This document shows, piece by piece, positions 52,519 to 61,734 of a stretch of DNA of 64,000 bases. Source of the stretch: Cupriavidus sp. (GTDB lineage Bacteria; Pseudomonadota; Gammaproteobacteria; Burkholderiales; Burkholderiaceae). Numbering within the stretch: position 1 is the stretch's first letter; every line of letters begins with the position of its first letter. The position numbers and the translations under genes are program-made. The stretch is from assembly GCA_031180665.1 (NCBI GenBank), contig JAPSLP010000003.1, positions 62,001 through 126,000 on the forward strand, read 5' to 3'. The notes under the pieces are model-generated. The model did not search any database, was not told the origin of the DNA, and saw only the letters and a program-made list of their open reading frames with translations.

Positions 52519-53409
52519 ATGACGACGATCGCCAACACGACATCGCCTGCCGCGCCGCCGCTGCGGCCCGAGTACGAACGCCAACTCGAAGCCTTTACCG
52601 CCACCGCCGTCGCCCGGGCGCTGCCGCTGCGCCAGCGCCTGTGGCAGAACAGCGGACTGCGTCGCGCCTTGATCCTTCTTGCGCTGGCGGCGCTGTGGGA
52701 GACCGTGGCCCGGCTGCAGAACAACGACCTGCTGCTGCCGTCCTTTCTCGCCACCGCCCAGGCCTTCGTCGAGGGGCTGACGACCGGCGAGCTGCTGAAC
52801 AAGGCCGCGATCTCGATGACGATCCTGCTGCAAGGCTATGCAGCCGGCATCGCGCTGGCCTTCGTGCTGACCACGCTCGCGGTCTCCACGACGATCGGCC
52901 GCGATCTGCTCGATACGTTGACCGCGATGTTCAATCCATTGCCGGCGATCGCCTTGCTGCCCCTCGCGCTGCTGTGGTTCGGCCTGGGCAGCGGCAGCCT
53001 GATCTTCGTGCTGATCCACTCGGTGCTGTGGCCCTTGGCGCTCAATACCTATGCGGGTTTTCGTGGCGTGCCGGAGACGCTGCGCATGACGGGACGCAAC
53101 TACGGCCTGGGCGGGCTGCGCTATGTGCTGCTGATCCTGGTGCCGGCGGCGCTGCCGGCCATCGTCTCGGGCCTGAAGATCGGCTGGGCCTTCGCCTGGC
53201 GCACGCTGATCGCGGCCGAGCTGGTGTTCGGCGCGTCGTCGGGCAAGGGCGGCCTGGGCTGGTACATCTTCCAGAACCGCAACGAGCTCTATACCGACCG
53301 CGTGTTCGCCGGACTGGCGATGGTGATCCTGATCGGCCTGCTGGTGGAAGGGCTGGTGTTCCGCACGCTGGAGGCCGCCACGGTGCGGCGCTGGGGCATG
53401 CAGCGCTAG
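52519..53409 (+). CDS. ABC transporter permease (TauC/SsuC-like)
   Basis: The product is a 296-residue inner-membrane permease with about six helices and the EAA loop TLRMTGRNYGLGGLRYVLLI followed by LVPAALPAIVSGLKIGWAFA, typical of taurine/sulfonate/nitrate permeases. GAGGGAACAGCC precedes the ATG, 10 bp after the ATPase stop. It is the last gene of the operon. Confidence 0.91.
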   Translation: MTTIANTTSPAAPPLRPEYERQLEAFTATAVARALPLRQRLWQNSGLRRALILLALAALWETVARLQNNDLLLPSFLATAQAFVEGLTTGELLNKAAISMTILLQGYAAGIALAFVLTTLAVSTTIGRDLLDTLTAMFNPLPAIALLPLALLWFGLGSGSLIFVLIHSVLWPLALNTYAGFRGVPETLRMTGRNYGLGGLRYVLLILVPAALPAIVSGLKIGWAFAWRTLIAAELVFGASSGKGGLGWYIFQNRNELYTDRVFAGLAMVILIGLLVEGLVFRTLEAATVRRWGMQR

Positions 53410-53430
53410 CCGAGGATGCCTGGCGCGCCG

Positions 53431-54108
53431 TTATTGCCGGGCGCCGGCCTTCACCAGGATCTTCTCGATCTCGCGATAGCCGCGCTGCCGCGCATGCTGC
53501 AACGCGGTCACGCCCTTGCCGTCGGGAATATTGACATCGGCCTTGGCATTGACCAGCAGGCGCACGATCTCGGTGTGCCGCGCTCCGCCATCGCCAAGAA
53601 TGATGGCCTCGAGCAGGGCCGTCCAATGCAGCCGGTTGATGTGATTGACGTCGACGCCGGCGGCGATCAGGATGCGCACGGTCTCGACATGTCCGCGCTC
53701 GGCCGCCGGAATCAGTGCCGTGCCGCCATAGCGGTTGGTGCTCCGCAGATCGGCGCCATGCGTCAGCGTCATCTTCAGGATCTCGTTGTGGCCGCGCGCA
53801 CCGGCATAGAGATAGGCGCTGTCCTGGATGCGGTCCTTGGCATTGACGTTCGCGCCGGCGTCGATCAGCACCCTGGCGGCGTCGATATGGTTGTAGCGGG
53901 TCGCGATCAGCAGCGGCGTGGCGCCGCTCTCGTCCCGCGCTTCCAGATTCGCCCCTTGCCCGAGCAGCAGGGCAACGGCGGCGGCATCTCCGCTGGCGGC
54001 AGCCGCTTGCAGGCGGGCGTCCAGTTTCCCGGGACTGGCGCTGACCGGGAGAATCGTCAGCATGGCGATCAGGAAGGCCAGATAGAAACGTATACGCGCT
54101 CGCAGCAT
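53431..54108 (-). CDS. Exported ankyrin-repeat protein
   Basis: The product is a 225-residue protein with an N-terminal signal peptide (YLAFLIAMLTILPVSAS) and about six ankyrin repeats, each of the form G-x-TPL-x2-A through LL-x2-GA-x-V/L. Examples are ESGATPLLIATRYNHIDAAR, RYGGTALIPAAERGHVETVR and GKGVTALQHARQRGYREIEK. It is presumably a periplasmic protein-binding module; bacterial ankyrin proteins are sometimes immunity proteins or inhibitors, but nothing here shows a partner. It converges on the sulfonate-type ABC operon. Confidence 0.85.
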   Translation of the reverse strand: MLRARIRFYLAFLIAMLTILPVSASPGKLDARLQAAAASGDAAAVALLLGQGANLEARDESGATPLLIATRYNHIDAARVLIDAGANVNAKDRIQDSAYLYAGARGHNEILKMTLTHGADLRSTNRYGGTALIPAAERGHVETVRILIAAGVDVNHINRLHWTALLEAIILGDGGARHTEIVRLLVNAKADVNIPDGKGVTALQHARQRGYREIEKILVKAGARQ

Positions 54109-54376
54109 TCTGTTGGGTAAGGGACAGGTCGACGGGACAAGCAGTCGGGGACCATCGGCCGTAATCGGCCCCGCTCAGGGCGGCATCTTAAATCGCGTCC
54201 GATTGATTCCAAAGCGAAATCATCGAATGACGCTCAGTACCCGGGCGAATACGCTTTTCCACGCTGGCGTCAAGGCCGCCATTGCGGGCCGGCGCGGATC
54301 GGGCTACCGTCGATCCAGGACCGGGCGCAACGGACGCGCCGGCAATGACGGAATGCCCCACAGCGAGGAGACCCCC

Positions 54377-54814
54377 ATGCCAGAACCGATCGACTATGCG
54401 CAACTGGTGGCCGCCATTGGCGATGCCATCGTGATCGCCGACGCGCAGGGCGCCATCACGCTATGGAATCCAGCCGCGCAGCGGATGTTCGGCTATACCG
54501 AGGCCGAAGCGCTGGGCCAGTCGCTGGACCTGATCATTCCCGAGCGGCTGCGCGCGCGGCACTGGCAGGGCTACGACAAGACGATGGCGACCGGCACCAC
54601 CCGCTACGGCAGCGACTTGCTCAAGGTACCGGCGATCGGCAAGGACGGCAAGGCCATGTCGATCGCCTTCACCGTCGCGCTGCTGAAGGACGCCAGCGAT
54701 GCCGTGACGGGGATCGTCGCGGTGATCCGCGACGAGACGGTCCGCTTTCAGCAGGAGCGGGCGCTGAAGACGCGGCTCGCCGAGCTGGAGAGCCAGGTCG
54801 GCGCCCAGGCGTAG
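54377..54814 (+). CDS. Stand-alone PAS-domain protein
   Basis: The product is a 145-residue protein consisting of one PAS domain (about residues 8-125: AIGDAIVIADAQGAITLWNP, FGYTEAEALGQSLDLIIPER) and a short C-terminal helix. No kinase, HTH or GGDEF domain follows. His in LRARHWQGYDKTMATG sits where FixL-type haem PAS domains have their iron ligand, but many non-haem PAS proteins share that His. I chose the ATG at 54377 because AGGAG is 8 bases upstream; the frame is open further upstream without PAS sequence. It probably signals through another protein. Confidence 0.82.
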   Translation: MPEPIDYAQLVAAIGDAIVIADAQGAITLWNPAAQRMFGYTEAEALGQSLDLIIPERLRARHWQGYDKTMATGTTRYGSDLLKVPAIGKDGKAMSIAFTVALLKDASDAVTGIVAVIRDETVRFQQERALKTRLAELESQVGAQA

Positions 54815-54927
54815 CCTGGGCTGGCGCCTGATGGGTCCAACGGCGCTGCGTCGATGGTTCGCAATCGACATGAGGGCGCTCGCGGTATATCGTTGCGCCC
54901 ATTCGACAGGACAACGCCACCATACCC

Positions 54928-55299
54928 ATGACCCGGCTGATCGACTTTCGCACCGACCCCATTCCCACGCACGACAATCCGCGTCCCGACCGCCTGGTGC
55001 GCGGCAATCCTGACCGCACCACCTGGACGCATTACAGCGCGACGCATGGCGATTTCGACTGCGGCATCTGGGCCTGCGAACCCGGCGCCTGGCGTATTGC
55101 CTTTCCGCCGGGCAAGGAAGAGTTCTTCCACGTGATCAGCGGCCGCCTGCGCATCAGCGATGCCGCCGGTGACGCCCGCGAATTCGGCCCCGGCGATGCT
55201 TGCGTGATTCCCGCCGGATTCGAAGGCGTATTCGAAGTCATCGAGCCGGTGCGCAAATATTTCGTCGTGCTCGATCGTGCCGCGGCGAAAGGGAATTGA
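54928..55299 (+). CDS. Cupin-domain protein (EutQ/ureidoglycine-type cupin_3)
   Basis: The product is a 123-residue single cupin. The core is GIWACEPGAWRIAFPPGKEE followed by FFHVISGRLRISD, then FGPGDACVIPAGFEGVFEVI, matching cupin_3 proteins often fused or adjacent to amino-acid or aldehyde catabolism enzymes. Metal-binding residues are partly changed: the second motif lacks the usual His, as in many cupin_3 members. The function is unknown. It precedes an SDR and an MFS gene on the same strand. Confidence 0.85.
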   Translation: MTRLIDFRTDPIPTHDNPRPDRLVRGNPDRTTWTHYSATHGDFDCGIWACEPGAWRIAFPPGKEEFFHVISGRLRISDAAGDAREFGPGDACVIPAGFEGVFEVIEPVRKYFVVLDRAAAKGN

Positions 55300-55385
55300 G
55301 CAATATTTCGCCCGGCGCCACTCCGATCGCAAAGCGACGCTAAAATGTCCCGCCATGTAGCCGCACCATAACGATGGAGACAACG

Positions 55386-56144
55386 ATGAGACTGGCGGGC
55401 AAAGTGGCGGTGGTGACCGGTGGCGGTTCCGGCTTTGGCGAAGGTATCGCCAATCTGTTCGCGCGCGAAGGCGCGCGCGTGGTGGTCGCCGATATCGACG
55501 AGGCCAAGGCCACCGGGGTGGCGCAAGCCATCGAGCAGGCCGGCGGACAGGCCCGTGCCGTGCGCGCCGACGTCTCGCAGGGCAGCGATGTGGAAGCGAT
55601 GCGCGAGCTCGCGTTGGCCGCATTCGGCGATGTCGCCATCGTCGTCAACAATGCCGGCACCACCCATCGCAACAAACCCGTTCTGGAAATTACCGAAGAC
55701 GAATTCGATCGCGTGCAGGCCGTCAATGTCAAAAGCCTGTATTGGACCGCGCGCCATTTCATTCCACATTTTCGCCAGCGCGGCGGCGGCGTGTTCGTCA
55801 ATATCGCATCGACTGCGGCGATCCGGCCGCGTCCGGGGCTGGTCTGGTACAACGCCAGCAAGGGCGCCGTGGTGACCGCGAGCAAGGCCATGGCCGCCGA
55901 GCTCGGACCGGACAATATCCGCGTCAATTGCGTCAATCCGGTGATCGGCGCGACGGGGCTGCTGGAACAGTTCATGGGCAAGCCGGATACGCCCGAGAAT
56001 CGCGCCTCCTTCCTCGCGACGATTCCGATGGGCCGGATGTCCACGCCCGCCGATATCGCGGCGGCATGCCTCTACCTGGCGTCGGACGAAGCGGCCTTCG
56101 TCACCGGCACCTGCATCGAAGTGGACGGCGGCCGCTGCGTCTGA
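55386..56144 (+). CDS. Short-chain dehydrogenase/reductase (FabG/glucose dehydrogenase-like)
   Basis: The product is a 252-residue classical SDR: TGGGSGFGEGIA cofactor motif near the start, NNAGTTH, catalytic Ser in IASTAAIRP and Tyr-x3-Lys in WYNASKGAVV, with the end FVTGTCIEVDGGRCV. I chose the ATG at 55386 behind GGAGACAACG; an ATG 12 bases upstream is possible. The substrate is unknown; with the MFS gene downstream it suggests a small catabolic unit. Confidence 0.9.
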   Translation: MRLAGKVAVVTGGGSGFGEGIANLFAREGARVVVADIDEAKATGVAQAIEQAGGQARAVRADVSQGSDVEAMRELALAAFGDVAIVVNNAGTTHRNKPVLEITEDEFDRVQAVNVKSLYWTARHFIPHFRQRGGGVFVNIASTAAIRPRPGLVWYNASKGAVVTASKAMAAELGPDNIRVNCVNPVIGATGLLEQFMGKPDTPENRASFLATIPMGRMSTPADIAAACLYLASDEAAFVTGTCIEVDGGRCV

Positions 56145-56162
56145 CCGCTTCGCACACTGCAC

Positions 56163-56183
56163 GGGCCGCCCACGAGGCGGCCC
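56163..56183. terminator. Stem-loop between SDR and MFS genes
   Basis: GGGCCGCC and GGCGGCCC form a perfect 8-bp stem around CACGA. It may attenuate transcription between the SDR and MFS genes or stabilise the upstream message. No T-tract is present. Confidence 0.5.
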
Positions 56184-56222
56184 GCTCGCATCGTCACGCA
56201 TGACACCCATCAGGAGACAGCC

Positions 56223-57551
56223 ATGATTTCCAAGGATGCCGGATTCGAAGACGCGATCTACCGCAAGGTCAGCTGGCGCCTCGTTCCCTTTCTGCTGCTG
56301 TGCTACGTGGTCGCGTATCTGGATCGCGTCAATGTCGGTTTCGCCAAGCTGCAGATGCTCAACGACCTGAAGTTCAGCGAAACGGTCTATGGCCTCGGGG
56401 CGGGCGTCTTCTTTATCGGCTACTTCCTGTTCGAGGTCCCGAGCAACGTGATCCTGCACAAGGTCGGCGCCCGCGTCTGGATCGCGCGGATCATGCTCAC
56501 GTGGGGCCTGATCTCGGCGGCGATGATGTTCGTCACCACGCCAACGATGTTCTACGTGCTGCGATTCCTGCTGGGCGTGGCGGAAGCCGGGTTCTTCCCC
56601 GGCATCATCCTGTACCTGACCTATTGGTACCCGGCCGAGCGGCGCGGACGCACGACGACGTGGTTCATGACGGCCGTCGCGCTGTCGGGCGTGATCGGCG
56701 GCCCGCTGTCGGGCTGGATCATGCAGACCTTTGACGGCCACAATGGCTGGTCCGGCTGGCAATGGATGTTCCTGCTCGAGGGCATTCCGTCGGTGCTGGT
56801 GGGCCTGTGGGTGCTGGCCTTCCTCGACGATCGCATCAGCCATGCCAAGTGGCTGACGGCCGAGGAGAAGGCCGTGCTCGAGCGCAATGTCGCCGCGGAG
56901 TCGGCGCACAAGGAAGACCTGCCGGTGCGCCGCGTGCTGTCCAGCCCGCGCGTCTGGATGATGAGCGCGATCTACTTCAGCTTCGTGATGGGGCTGTATG
57001 GCATCAGCTTCTGGCTGCCGACCATCATCCGCCAGACCGGCGTCAAGGGCGCCCTCGATATCGGCCTGCTGACCGCGATTCCGTACGGCTTCGCGGTGCT
57101 GGGCATGGTGCTGGTGGCACGCAGCGCCGACCGCAGCGGCGAACGGCGCTGGCATATCGCCATTCCCGCGCTGGCCGGCGCAATCGGGCTGGTGCTGTCG
57201 GTGCTGTGGTACGACCGCACCGTGCTGGCGATGGTGGGCCTGACGCTGGCGACGATCGGCATCATGACCACGCTGCCGTTGTTCTGGAGCCTGCCGACGG
57301 CGTTCCTCGCCGGCACCGGCGCGGCGGCCGGCATCGCGATGATCAACTCGCTGGGCAACCTGGCGGGCTTTATCAGCCCCTATGCGGTCGGCTGGCTCAA
57401 GGACCTGACGCAGAGCACGAACGCCGGCATGTATCTGCTCGCGGGCTGCCTGGTCGTCGGCGCCGTGCTGACGCTGCTGGTGCCGGCGCGGCTGGTGTCG
57501 CGGCAGCAGGGCAGCGCGCAATACGGCGGCGCGTTAGGGACGACGCAATAA
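56223..57551 (+). CDS. MFS transporter, anion:cation symporter (ACS) family
   Basis: The product is a 442-residue, 12-helix transporter. The N-terminus (YRKVSWRLVPFLLLCYVVAY followed by LDRVNVGFAKL) and the helix 4-5 region RFLLGVAEAGFFPGIILYL with TYWYPAERRGR are hallmarks of the ACS family, which takes up organic acids such as tartrate, phthalate, galactarate or 4-hydroxyphenylacetate. The exact substrate is unknown. An AGGAGACAGCC ribosome site precedes the ATG. Confidence 0.92.
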   Translation: MISKDAGFEDAIYRKVSWRLVPFLLLCYVVAYLDRVNVGFAKLQMLNDLKFSETVYGLGAGVFFIGYFLFEVPSNVILHKVGARVWIARIMLTWGLISAAMMFVTTPTMFYVLRFLLGVAEAGFFPGIILYLTYWYPAERRGRTTTWFMTAVALSGVIGGPLSGWIMQTFDGHNGWSGWQWMFLLEGIPSVLVGLWVLAFLDDRISHAKWLTAEEKAVLERNVAAESAHKEDLPVRRVLSSPRVWMMSAIYFSFVMGLYGISFWLPTIIRQTGVKGALDIGLLTAIPYGFAVLGMVLVARSADRSGERRWHIAIPALAGAIGLVLSVLWYDRTVLAMVGLTLATIGIMTTLPLFWSLPTAFLAGTGAAAGIAMINSLGNLAGFISPYAVGWLKDLTQSTNAGMYLLAGCLVVGAVLTLLVPARLVSRQQGSAQYGGALGTTQ

Positions 57552-57555
57552 GCGC

Positions 57556-57587
57556 GAACGGTCCGCCCACAACGGGTGGCGCCGTTC
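57556..57587. terminator. Imperfect stem-loop between convergent genes
   Basis: GAACGG at 57556-57561 pairs with CCGTTC at 57582-57587, with further CCGCCC/GGGTGG pairing inside. It lies just after the MFS stop and before the convergent protease gene end. Confidence 0.5.
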
Positions 57588-57645
57588 AGTGCGCGAGCTT
57601 CCGGGGCGCCCGTCGGCCAGGCCCGAACCCGCGTGTTCACCAGCC

Positions 57646-60057
57646 TCACTGCGCCACGATCGGCGACCAGCCGCTCTCCGGCGTGTAATCGCTGCGGCAA
57701 ACGCGGCCGTCGGGCAGCACGGCGAACACCATGACGGTGTCGCCCTGCGTCACGACGGTCGCGCCGCCGGCGGGGCTGACGGCGGTGTAGGGATCGATCG
57801 CCAGCAAGGGCGACCATTCGCCGCCCGGCATCAGCGGGCGGAATGCGGCATGCAGCAGGCCGTCGACGCTGACGGCGACCGCCACCAGCGTATCGCCATG
57901 CAGCAGCGCCAGGCCCGCATGGCCTTGCGCGGCAAAGGCGGGCGCGGGGCCGATCGGCACCAGCGTCTCGAACAGCAGCGGCTGCAGGCCGAAGCCGCCG
58001 GCATAGAGCAGCCCGTCGCTGCCGACCGCCACCACCGCGACGCCATCGAGCGTGCCCGCGATGCCGGGTTTGACGCCGGGCTCCATCGCCACATCGCACT
58101 GGGCGGCCACCGCTTCGTGCCAGAACGTGATGGTGTTGCCCTCGGGCACGGTGCCGGCGATCCAGCGCAGCGCGCCGCCGTCGTCGATAGCCACGACATC
58201 GGCTGTGCGTGCCCGGCGCGACAGCATCATCGGGCCGGGCGTGCGCCGATAGGTACTGAACGAATCGAGCTGCACGGGGGCGGAGAAGTCGTGATTTCCC
58301 ATTTCGGTGGCGTCGTACTCGACCGCCACCAATTGCCCGCTCGGCTGGATCGCGGCCACCGTCGTCAGCTCGGATACCGGATGGCACGCCGCCACGTCGT
58401 AGCCCGGGGCGAGGCTGCCGATCCCTGTCCAGTTCCGCGCAATATCGCCGGCATTGCCCAGCGTGTCCCAGTAGTAGTACCGCAAGGTGCCGCGGACGCT
58501 GGTGATGAACACCTCGAATACCGTGCGCAGCAGCGGTGCGGTTTCCAGCCAGACCAGCAGCGCGGGCTGCGCATCGGACAGCTGGAACGGCATGCTCGCC
58601 GGCTGGGGAAGTTCCGGGCCGGGTCCAATCAGTCGTGACCACATCCGCAGGCTCAGCCGGTCATTGGCGTCCAGTCCGGCCAGCAGCGCGCTGTCGCCAG
58701 CGATGGCCGCCGCGGCCGGCGCCGGCAGGATGCGCGGCCAGCCCATGTGCACGGCGATCTTGCGCAGGTCCGGCATGCCGCCGATATTGCCCGGCGGATC
58801 GGATGCGGCCGGCGTGCACAGCGACGGATTGCGCAGCAGGTCGCGAATCGAGGTGGGAAACAGGCACTGGCCGTCCCTGGCCGCCTGCATGCCCTGGATC
58901 GCGCAGACCACGCCCGCGATCACCGCGGAGGCGCCCGACGTACCGCCAAATTGCCGATAGGGAGAGGTGGGGTGGTCGTACGGTGCCTGCAGGTCGCGGA
59001 AATCGGCAAAACAGTCGACGCGCGCGCCATAGGTCGAGCCGCGTCGCCAGGGTTGGGGCGTGTCCGCTTCCGGATCGTCCTGCGTGGCGCCGCCGACCAT
59101 GATGGCCAGCGAATCCCGGAACGACGGACTGGCGGGATTGAAATGGTCGCATTCAGGATGGATGTCGAGGTGGTCGCCGGTGTTCGCGGCGGGTTCGATC
59201 ACGGTAATGCCGAAGAATCCGAGCAGCTGGATGGTCGCCTGTACCTTCCTGGACAATTCCACCGGCACCCCGGGGTCCTGGTTGACTGTCCATGGCCGCG
59301 CACTGCCCAGCTCGATCAGCACGACACCGCCGGGCCGCACGGCGCTGCCGGCAATGGCAAGCGCGGCGTCCAGGCTGTGCCGACCGTCCTGCCGCATCGA
59401 TGTCACCACATGTGCCTGCGCCTGTGGTGCGATCCCGACGATGCCGCCGCCATTGTCACCGGCGACCACGATGCCGAGCGCGGACGTGCCGTGGTCGATG
59501 TACTCCTGGCTCGCTGTGCCGAAGGTCGAGAACGGCGTGATGGGCACGCTGGCCAGGTCGATATGCTGCAGATTCCAGGCATGCTCGACATCGGCGAGGC
59601 TGACGCCGCGCCCCGTGCCGCCGGGAACGCGCCACGCATAGTGGGCATCGATGCCGACCGGGGCGGCGTGCAGCTGCCTCGTCGTACGGGCCTGCTCGTT
59701 GGTTCCGTAAGCGACTCGGCCGGCAGGGACGAACGCTATCCGCCGCTCCGCCCATTCGACGAAGGGCAAGGCGTACAGCAGGCCGGCCAGCGTGTCGGCC
59801 TGCGCGGCTTCGCATGGCACTTCGAACCAGGCGAAGGGGTCGGGCGGATCGCCGCCCATCATGCGGCCCGCATCGACCATATCGGCCAGCATGGCAATCT
59901 GCTCGACGGGGAATCCGGGGTCCAGTCGCAGTCCGGGATAGGCTGCGGCCAGTTCATCCCACCATGGCTTGAGATCGCCAAGATACTGCTCGGCGCCGCT
60001 CTCGTACGGCAGCACGAAGCCGTCGAACAGCTTCACGTCGACATAGGCTTCAGCCAT
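57646..60057 (-). CDS. Subtilisin-like (S8) serine protease with long C-terminal region
   Basis: The product is an 803-residue protein without signal peptide. The S8 triad is Asp156 (GVSLADVEHAW), His189 (YIDHGTSALG) and Ser374 (GGTSGASAVIAG), with the oxyanion Asn292 (EPAANTGDH). The ADVE-to-HIDL spacing resembles a bacterial S8 group that carries DVE instead of DTG. Residues 1-115 may be an inhibitory prodomain. The C-terminal half (about 470-803) shows repeated short beta blocks of the type LVAVEYDATE, VVAVGSDGLLYAG and VMVFAVLPDGRVCRS, suggesting a beta-propeller-like lectin or FNIP-style fold. It overlaps the upstream gene by 8 bp, so it is translationally coupled; the partner proteins are uncharacterised. 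Confidence 0.85.
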   Translation of the reverse strand: MAEAYVDVKLFDGFVLPYESGAEQYLGDLKPWWDELAAAYPGLRLDPGFPVEQIAMLADMVDAGRMMGGDPPDPFAWFEVPCEAAQADTLAGLLYALPFVEWAERRIAFVPAGRVAYGTNEQARTTRQLHAAPVGIDAHYAWRVPGGTGRGVSLADVEHAWNLQHIDLASVPITPFSTFGTASQEYIDHGTSALGIVVAGDNGGGIVGIAPQAQAHVVTSMRQDGRHSLDAALAIAGSAVRPGGVVLIELGSARPWTVNQDPGVPVELSRKVQATIQLLGFFGITVIEPAANTGDHLDIHPECDHFNPASPSFRDSLAIMVGGATQDDPEADTPQPWRRGSTYGARVDCFADFRDLQAPYDHPTSPYRQFGGTSGASAVIAGVVCAIQGMQAARDGQCLFPTSIRDLLRNPSLCTPAASDPPGNIGGMPDLRKIAVHMGWPRILPAPAAAAIAGDSALLAGLDANDRLSLRMWSRLIGPGPELPQPASMPFQLSDAQPALLVWLETAPLLRTVFEVFITSVRGTLRYYYWDTLGNAGDIARNWTGIGSLAPGYDVAACHPVSELTTVAAIQPSGQLVAVEYDATEMGNHDFSAPVQLDSFSTYRRTPGPMMLSRRARTADVVAIDDGGALRWIAGTVPEGNTITFWHEAVAAQCDVAMEPGVKPGIAGTLDGVAVVAVGSDGLLYAGGFGLQPLLFETLVPIGPAPAFAAQGHAGLALLHGDTLVAVAVSVDGLLHAAFRPLMPGGEWSPLLAIDPYTAVSPAGGATVVTQGDTVMVFAVLPDGRVCRSDYTPESGWSPIVAQ

Positions 60058-61612
60058 CGCCGTCTCCCGGCGGCACGTGGTCTTCCGCCATCACGTCGAA
60101 GCGCAGATGCGAGACCGGCGGTCCGGCGAGCGGCGCGCGGCTGCGTTCGACCCACAGCACCGGGCGGCCCTCGGTATCGCGTGCCAGGCGGGCACGGCGC
60201 CGCAGCGAGACGCCGCTGCTGGCGATCGCCTCGGGCGCGATTTCGTGGCCGCGGCCGAAGCCCGGTCCCGAGGGTCCGCCGATCAGCCGCGATGCCGGAC
60301 CGGGCCGCACGCGCGGCATCACGCCACCGAGATCGGCCACCAGGCCCTGCTGCCAGTCGCCCTGGAGTCCGTCGGGGCCGATGCGCCGATACGGATGCCA
60401 GTGCGCCGGCAAGGTGGTCGACGGCAGGTAGCGGAACTGGCGCGTACCGGTACGCGTGGTCTCACGCAGCGCCGCCGCGCTGGTGTCGTCGGCCAGCAGC
60501 ACGCGGCCGTCCGCGCGCAGCTCCACCGCCCAGGCCACGTTGGCGTCCTCGTCGATGCCGAGCGAGACGTCATCGAGCCAGGGGCCGGCATGCGGTGCGA
60601 CGGCGACCGGCCAGATCAGCAGCGCGCCGGCCTCCATGCCGGTGGTGCGAAACAGCGACCAGGCGTGCGCGCCGTCCACCGGCGGCGGTGCCAGCGTCCA
60701 CGTATCGTCGAAGCTGTCGTGTACCACCGTTTCGCGCAGCGTCACCAGCATGCCGGACGAGGCAGGCCGCTTGCCATTCGCAGCCGGCGGCGGCTCCGGT
60801 ACCGGAAACCAGAACCAGTCGTCGGCATGGGCCAGCGCCACATCGAGCAGCAGCGCGGTGCCCAGATGCGAGCGGTCCGGCGAGAACGCGCCCAGGTCCA
60901 CGGCACCATCCTCGATCTGCCACCAGCGCGGATGCGGCGCGCCCGGGTAGGACAGGCGGCTGACCAGCAGTTGCCGCGGCGCAGGCGCCGGCGCCGCGGT
61001 ACCGGCGTCCGCGCGCAGCACCGCACCGCCCGCGTCGGCGGAATACCAGTCCACGTCGCCGCCATCGTGATCGCGAATCTCCAGGCCACGCGTGCCGGCG
61101 CTGAAGTGGGCATCGTGCGTCAGCCGGCGTGACGACCAGTTGTCGGCGGGCGGCGACGGCACCTCGTTCCACAGCGCATGGCCGGCCAGCAGGCCCGCGG
61201 TGAAGATTGCGCGCCCGTCCAATTGGTCCGACAGGGCTTCGTAAGGCGGCGGCAATGGCCCCAGGCGCAAGGTCTGCAGGCGCTGCGGCGACAGCGCGGG
61301 CAACAGCGGCGCGGCGGCGCGGCCAAGCCGCACGCGCCGGCCGATGGTCCACCAGTCGCCGGGCTCGGCCTCGACCAGGGCCTCGGCCGGGATGCGCGCC
61401 GGATCGAGGTCGGGCCGGCGCGGCGCATAGCGCAAGGGCGCATGGCTGACGCTGACGGCCACCGACACCGGGCTCGACACGTCTTCGCCTTGCAGCTCGC
61501 CGAGCTGCCATTGCCGCGTCAGGAACCAGACCGGGTCGGCGACGCGCGCGCGCAGACCGCGATGGAAATCGGTGGGCGGGCTGAGCGGTTCGAGGCGGAA
61601 ATGCAGGGACAT
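60050..61612 (-). CDS. Uncharacterised protein (520 aa), partner of the S8 protease
   Basis: I do not recognise a function. It is a 520-residue, Trp/Pro/Asp-rich, apparently soluble, mostly beta protein with no signal peptide or membrane segment. A clear conserved-looking block lies near the N-terminus: RARVADPVWFLTRQWQLGEL, then QGEDVSSPV. A similar W-x-L-x-RQWQ-x-GE phrase occurs, as far as I remember, in other uncharacterised bacterial proteins. A Trp-rich middle (HADDWFWFPVPEP, DNWSSRRL) follows. The stop overlaps the protease start by 8 bp, and the gene follows the upstream large gene across a tandem repeat, so the three are probably one operon and one system. Confidence 0.75.
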   Translation of the reverse strand: MSLHFRLEPLSPPTDFHRGLRARVADPVWFLTRQWQLGELQGEDVSSPVSVAVSVSHAPLRYAPRRPDLDPARIPAEALVEAEPGDWWTIGRRVRLGRAAAPLLPALSPQRLQTLRLGPLPPPYEALSDQLDGRAIFTAGLLAGHALWNEVPSPPADNWSSRRLTHDAHFSAGTRGLEIRDHDGGDVDWYSADAGGAVLRADAGTAAPAPAPRQLLVSRLSYPGAPHPRWWQIEDGAVDLGAFSPDRSHLGTALLLDVALAHADDWFWFPVPEPPPAANGKRPASSGMLVTLRETVVHDSFDDTWTLAPPPVDGAHAWSLFRTTGMEAGALLIWPVAVAPHAGPWLDDVSLGIDEDANVAWAVELRADGRVLLADDTSAAALRETTRTGTRQFRYLPSTTLPAHWHPYRRIGPDGLQGDWQQGLVADLGGVMPRVRPGPASRLIGGPSGPGFGRGHEIAPEAIASSGVSLRRRARLARDTEGRPVLWVERSRAPLAGPPVSHLRFDVMAEDHVPPGDGDG

Positions 61613-61665
61613 GGCGGTCTCGATCGGTGGACTGTGACCAGTGGTCGCGGGCCGGCGCGCGCTGT

Positions 61666-61734
61666 GAGGTCAGTCAGGTGAGGTCAGAGAGGTCAGCTCA
61701 GGTCAGGTCAGGTCAGGTCAGGTCAAGTCAAGTC
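61666..61734. repeat. Pentanucleotide tandem repeat (AGGTC/GGTCA)n between operon genes
   Basis: Degenerate then pure repeats of a GGTCA unit: at least five consecutive GGTCA copies followed by two AGTCA copies at about 61699-61734, with further imperfect GAGGTCAG units upstream to 61666. The repeat includes the stop codon of the gene that ends at 61728 and lies about 55 bp before the next start at 61612. Slippage here would change the gap between genes rather than a reading frame. Confidence 0.85.
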
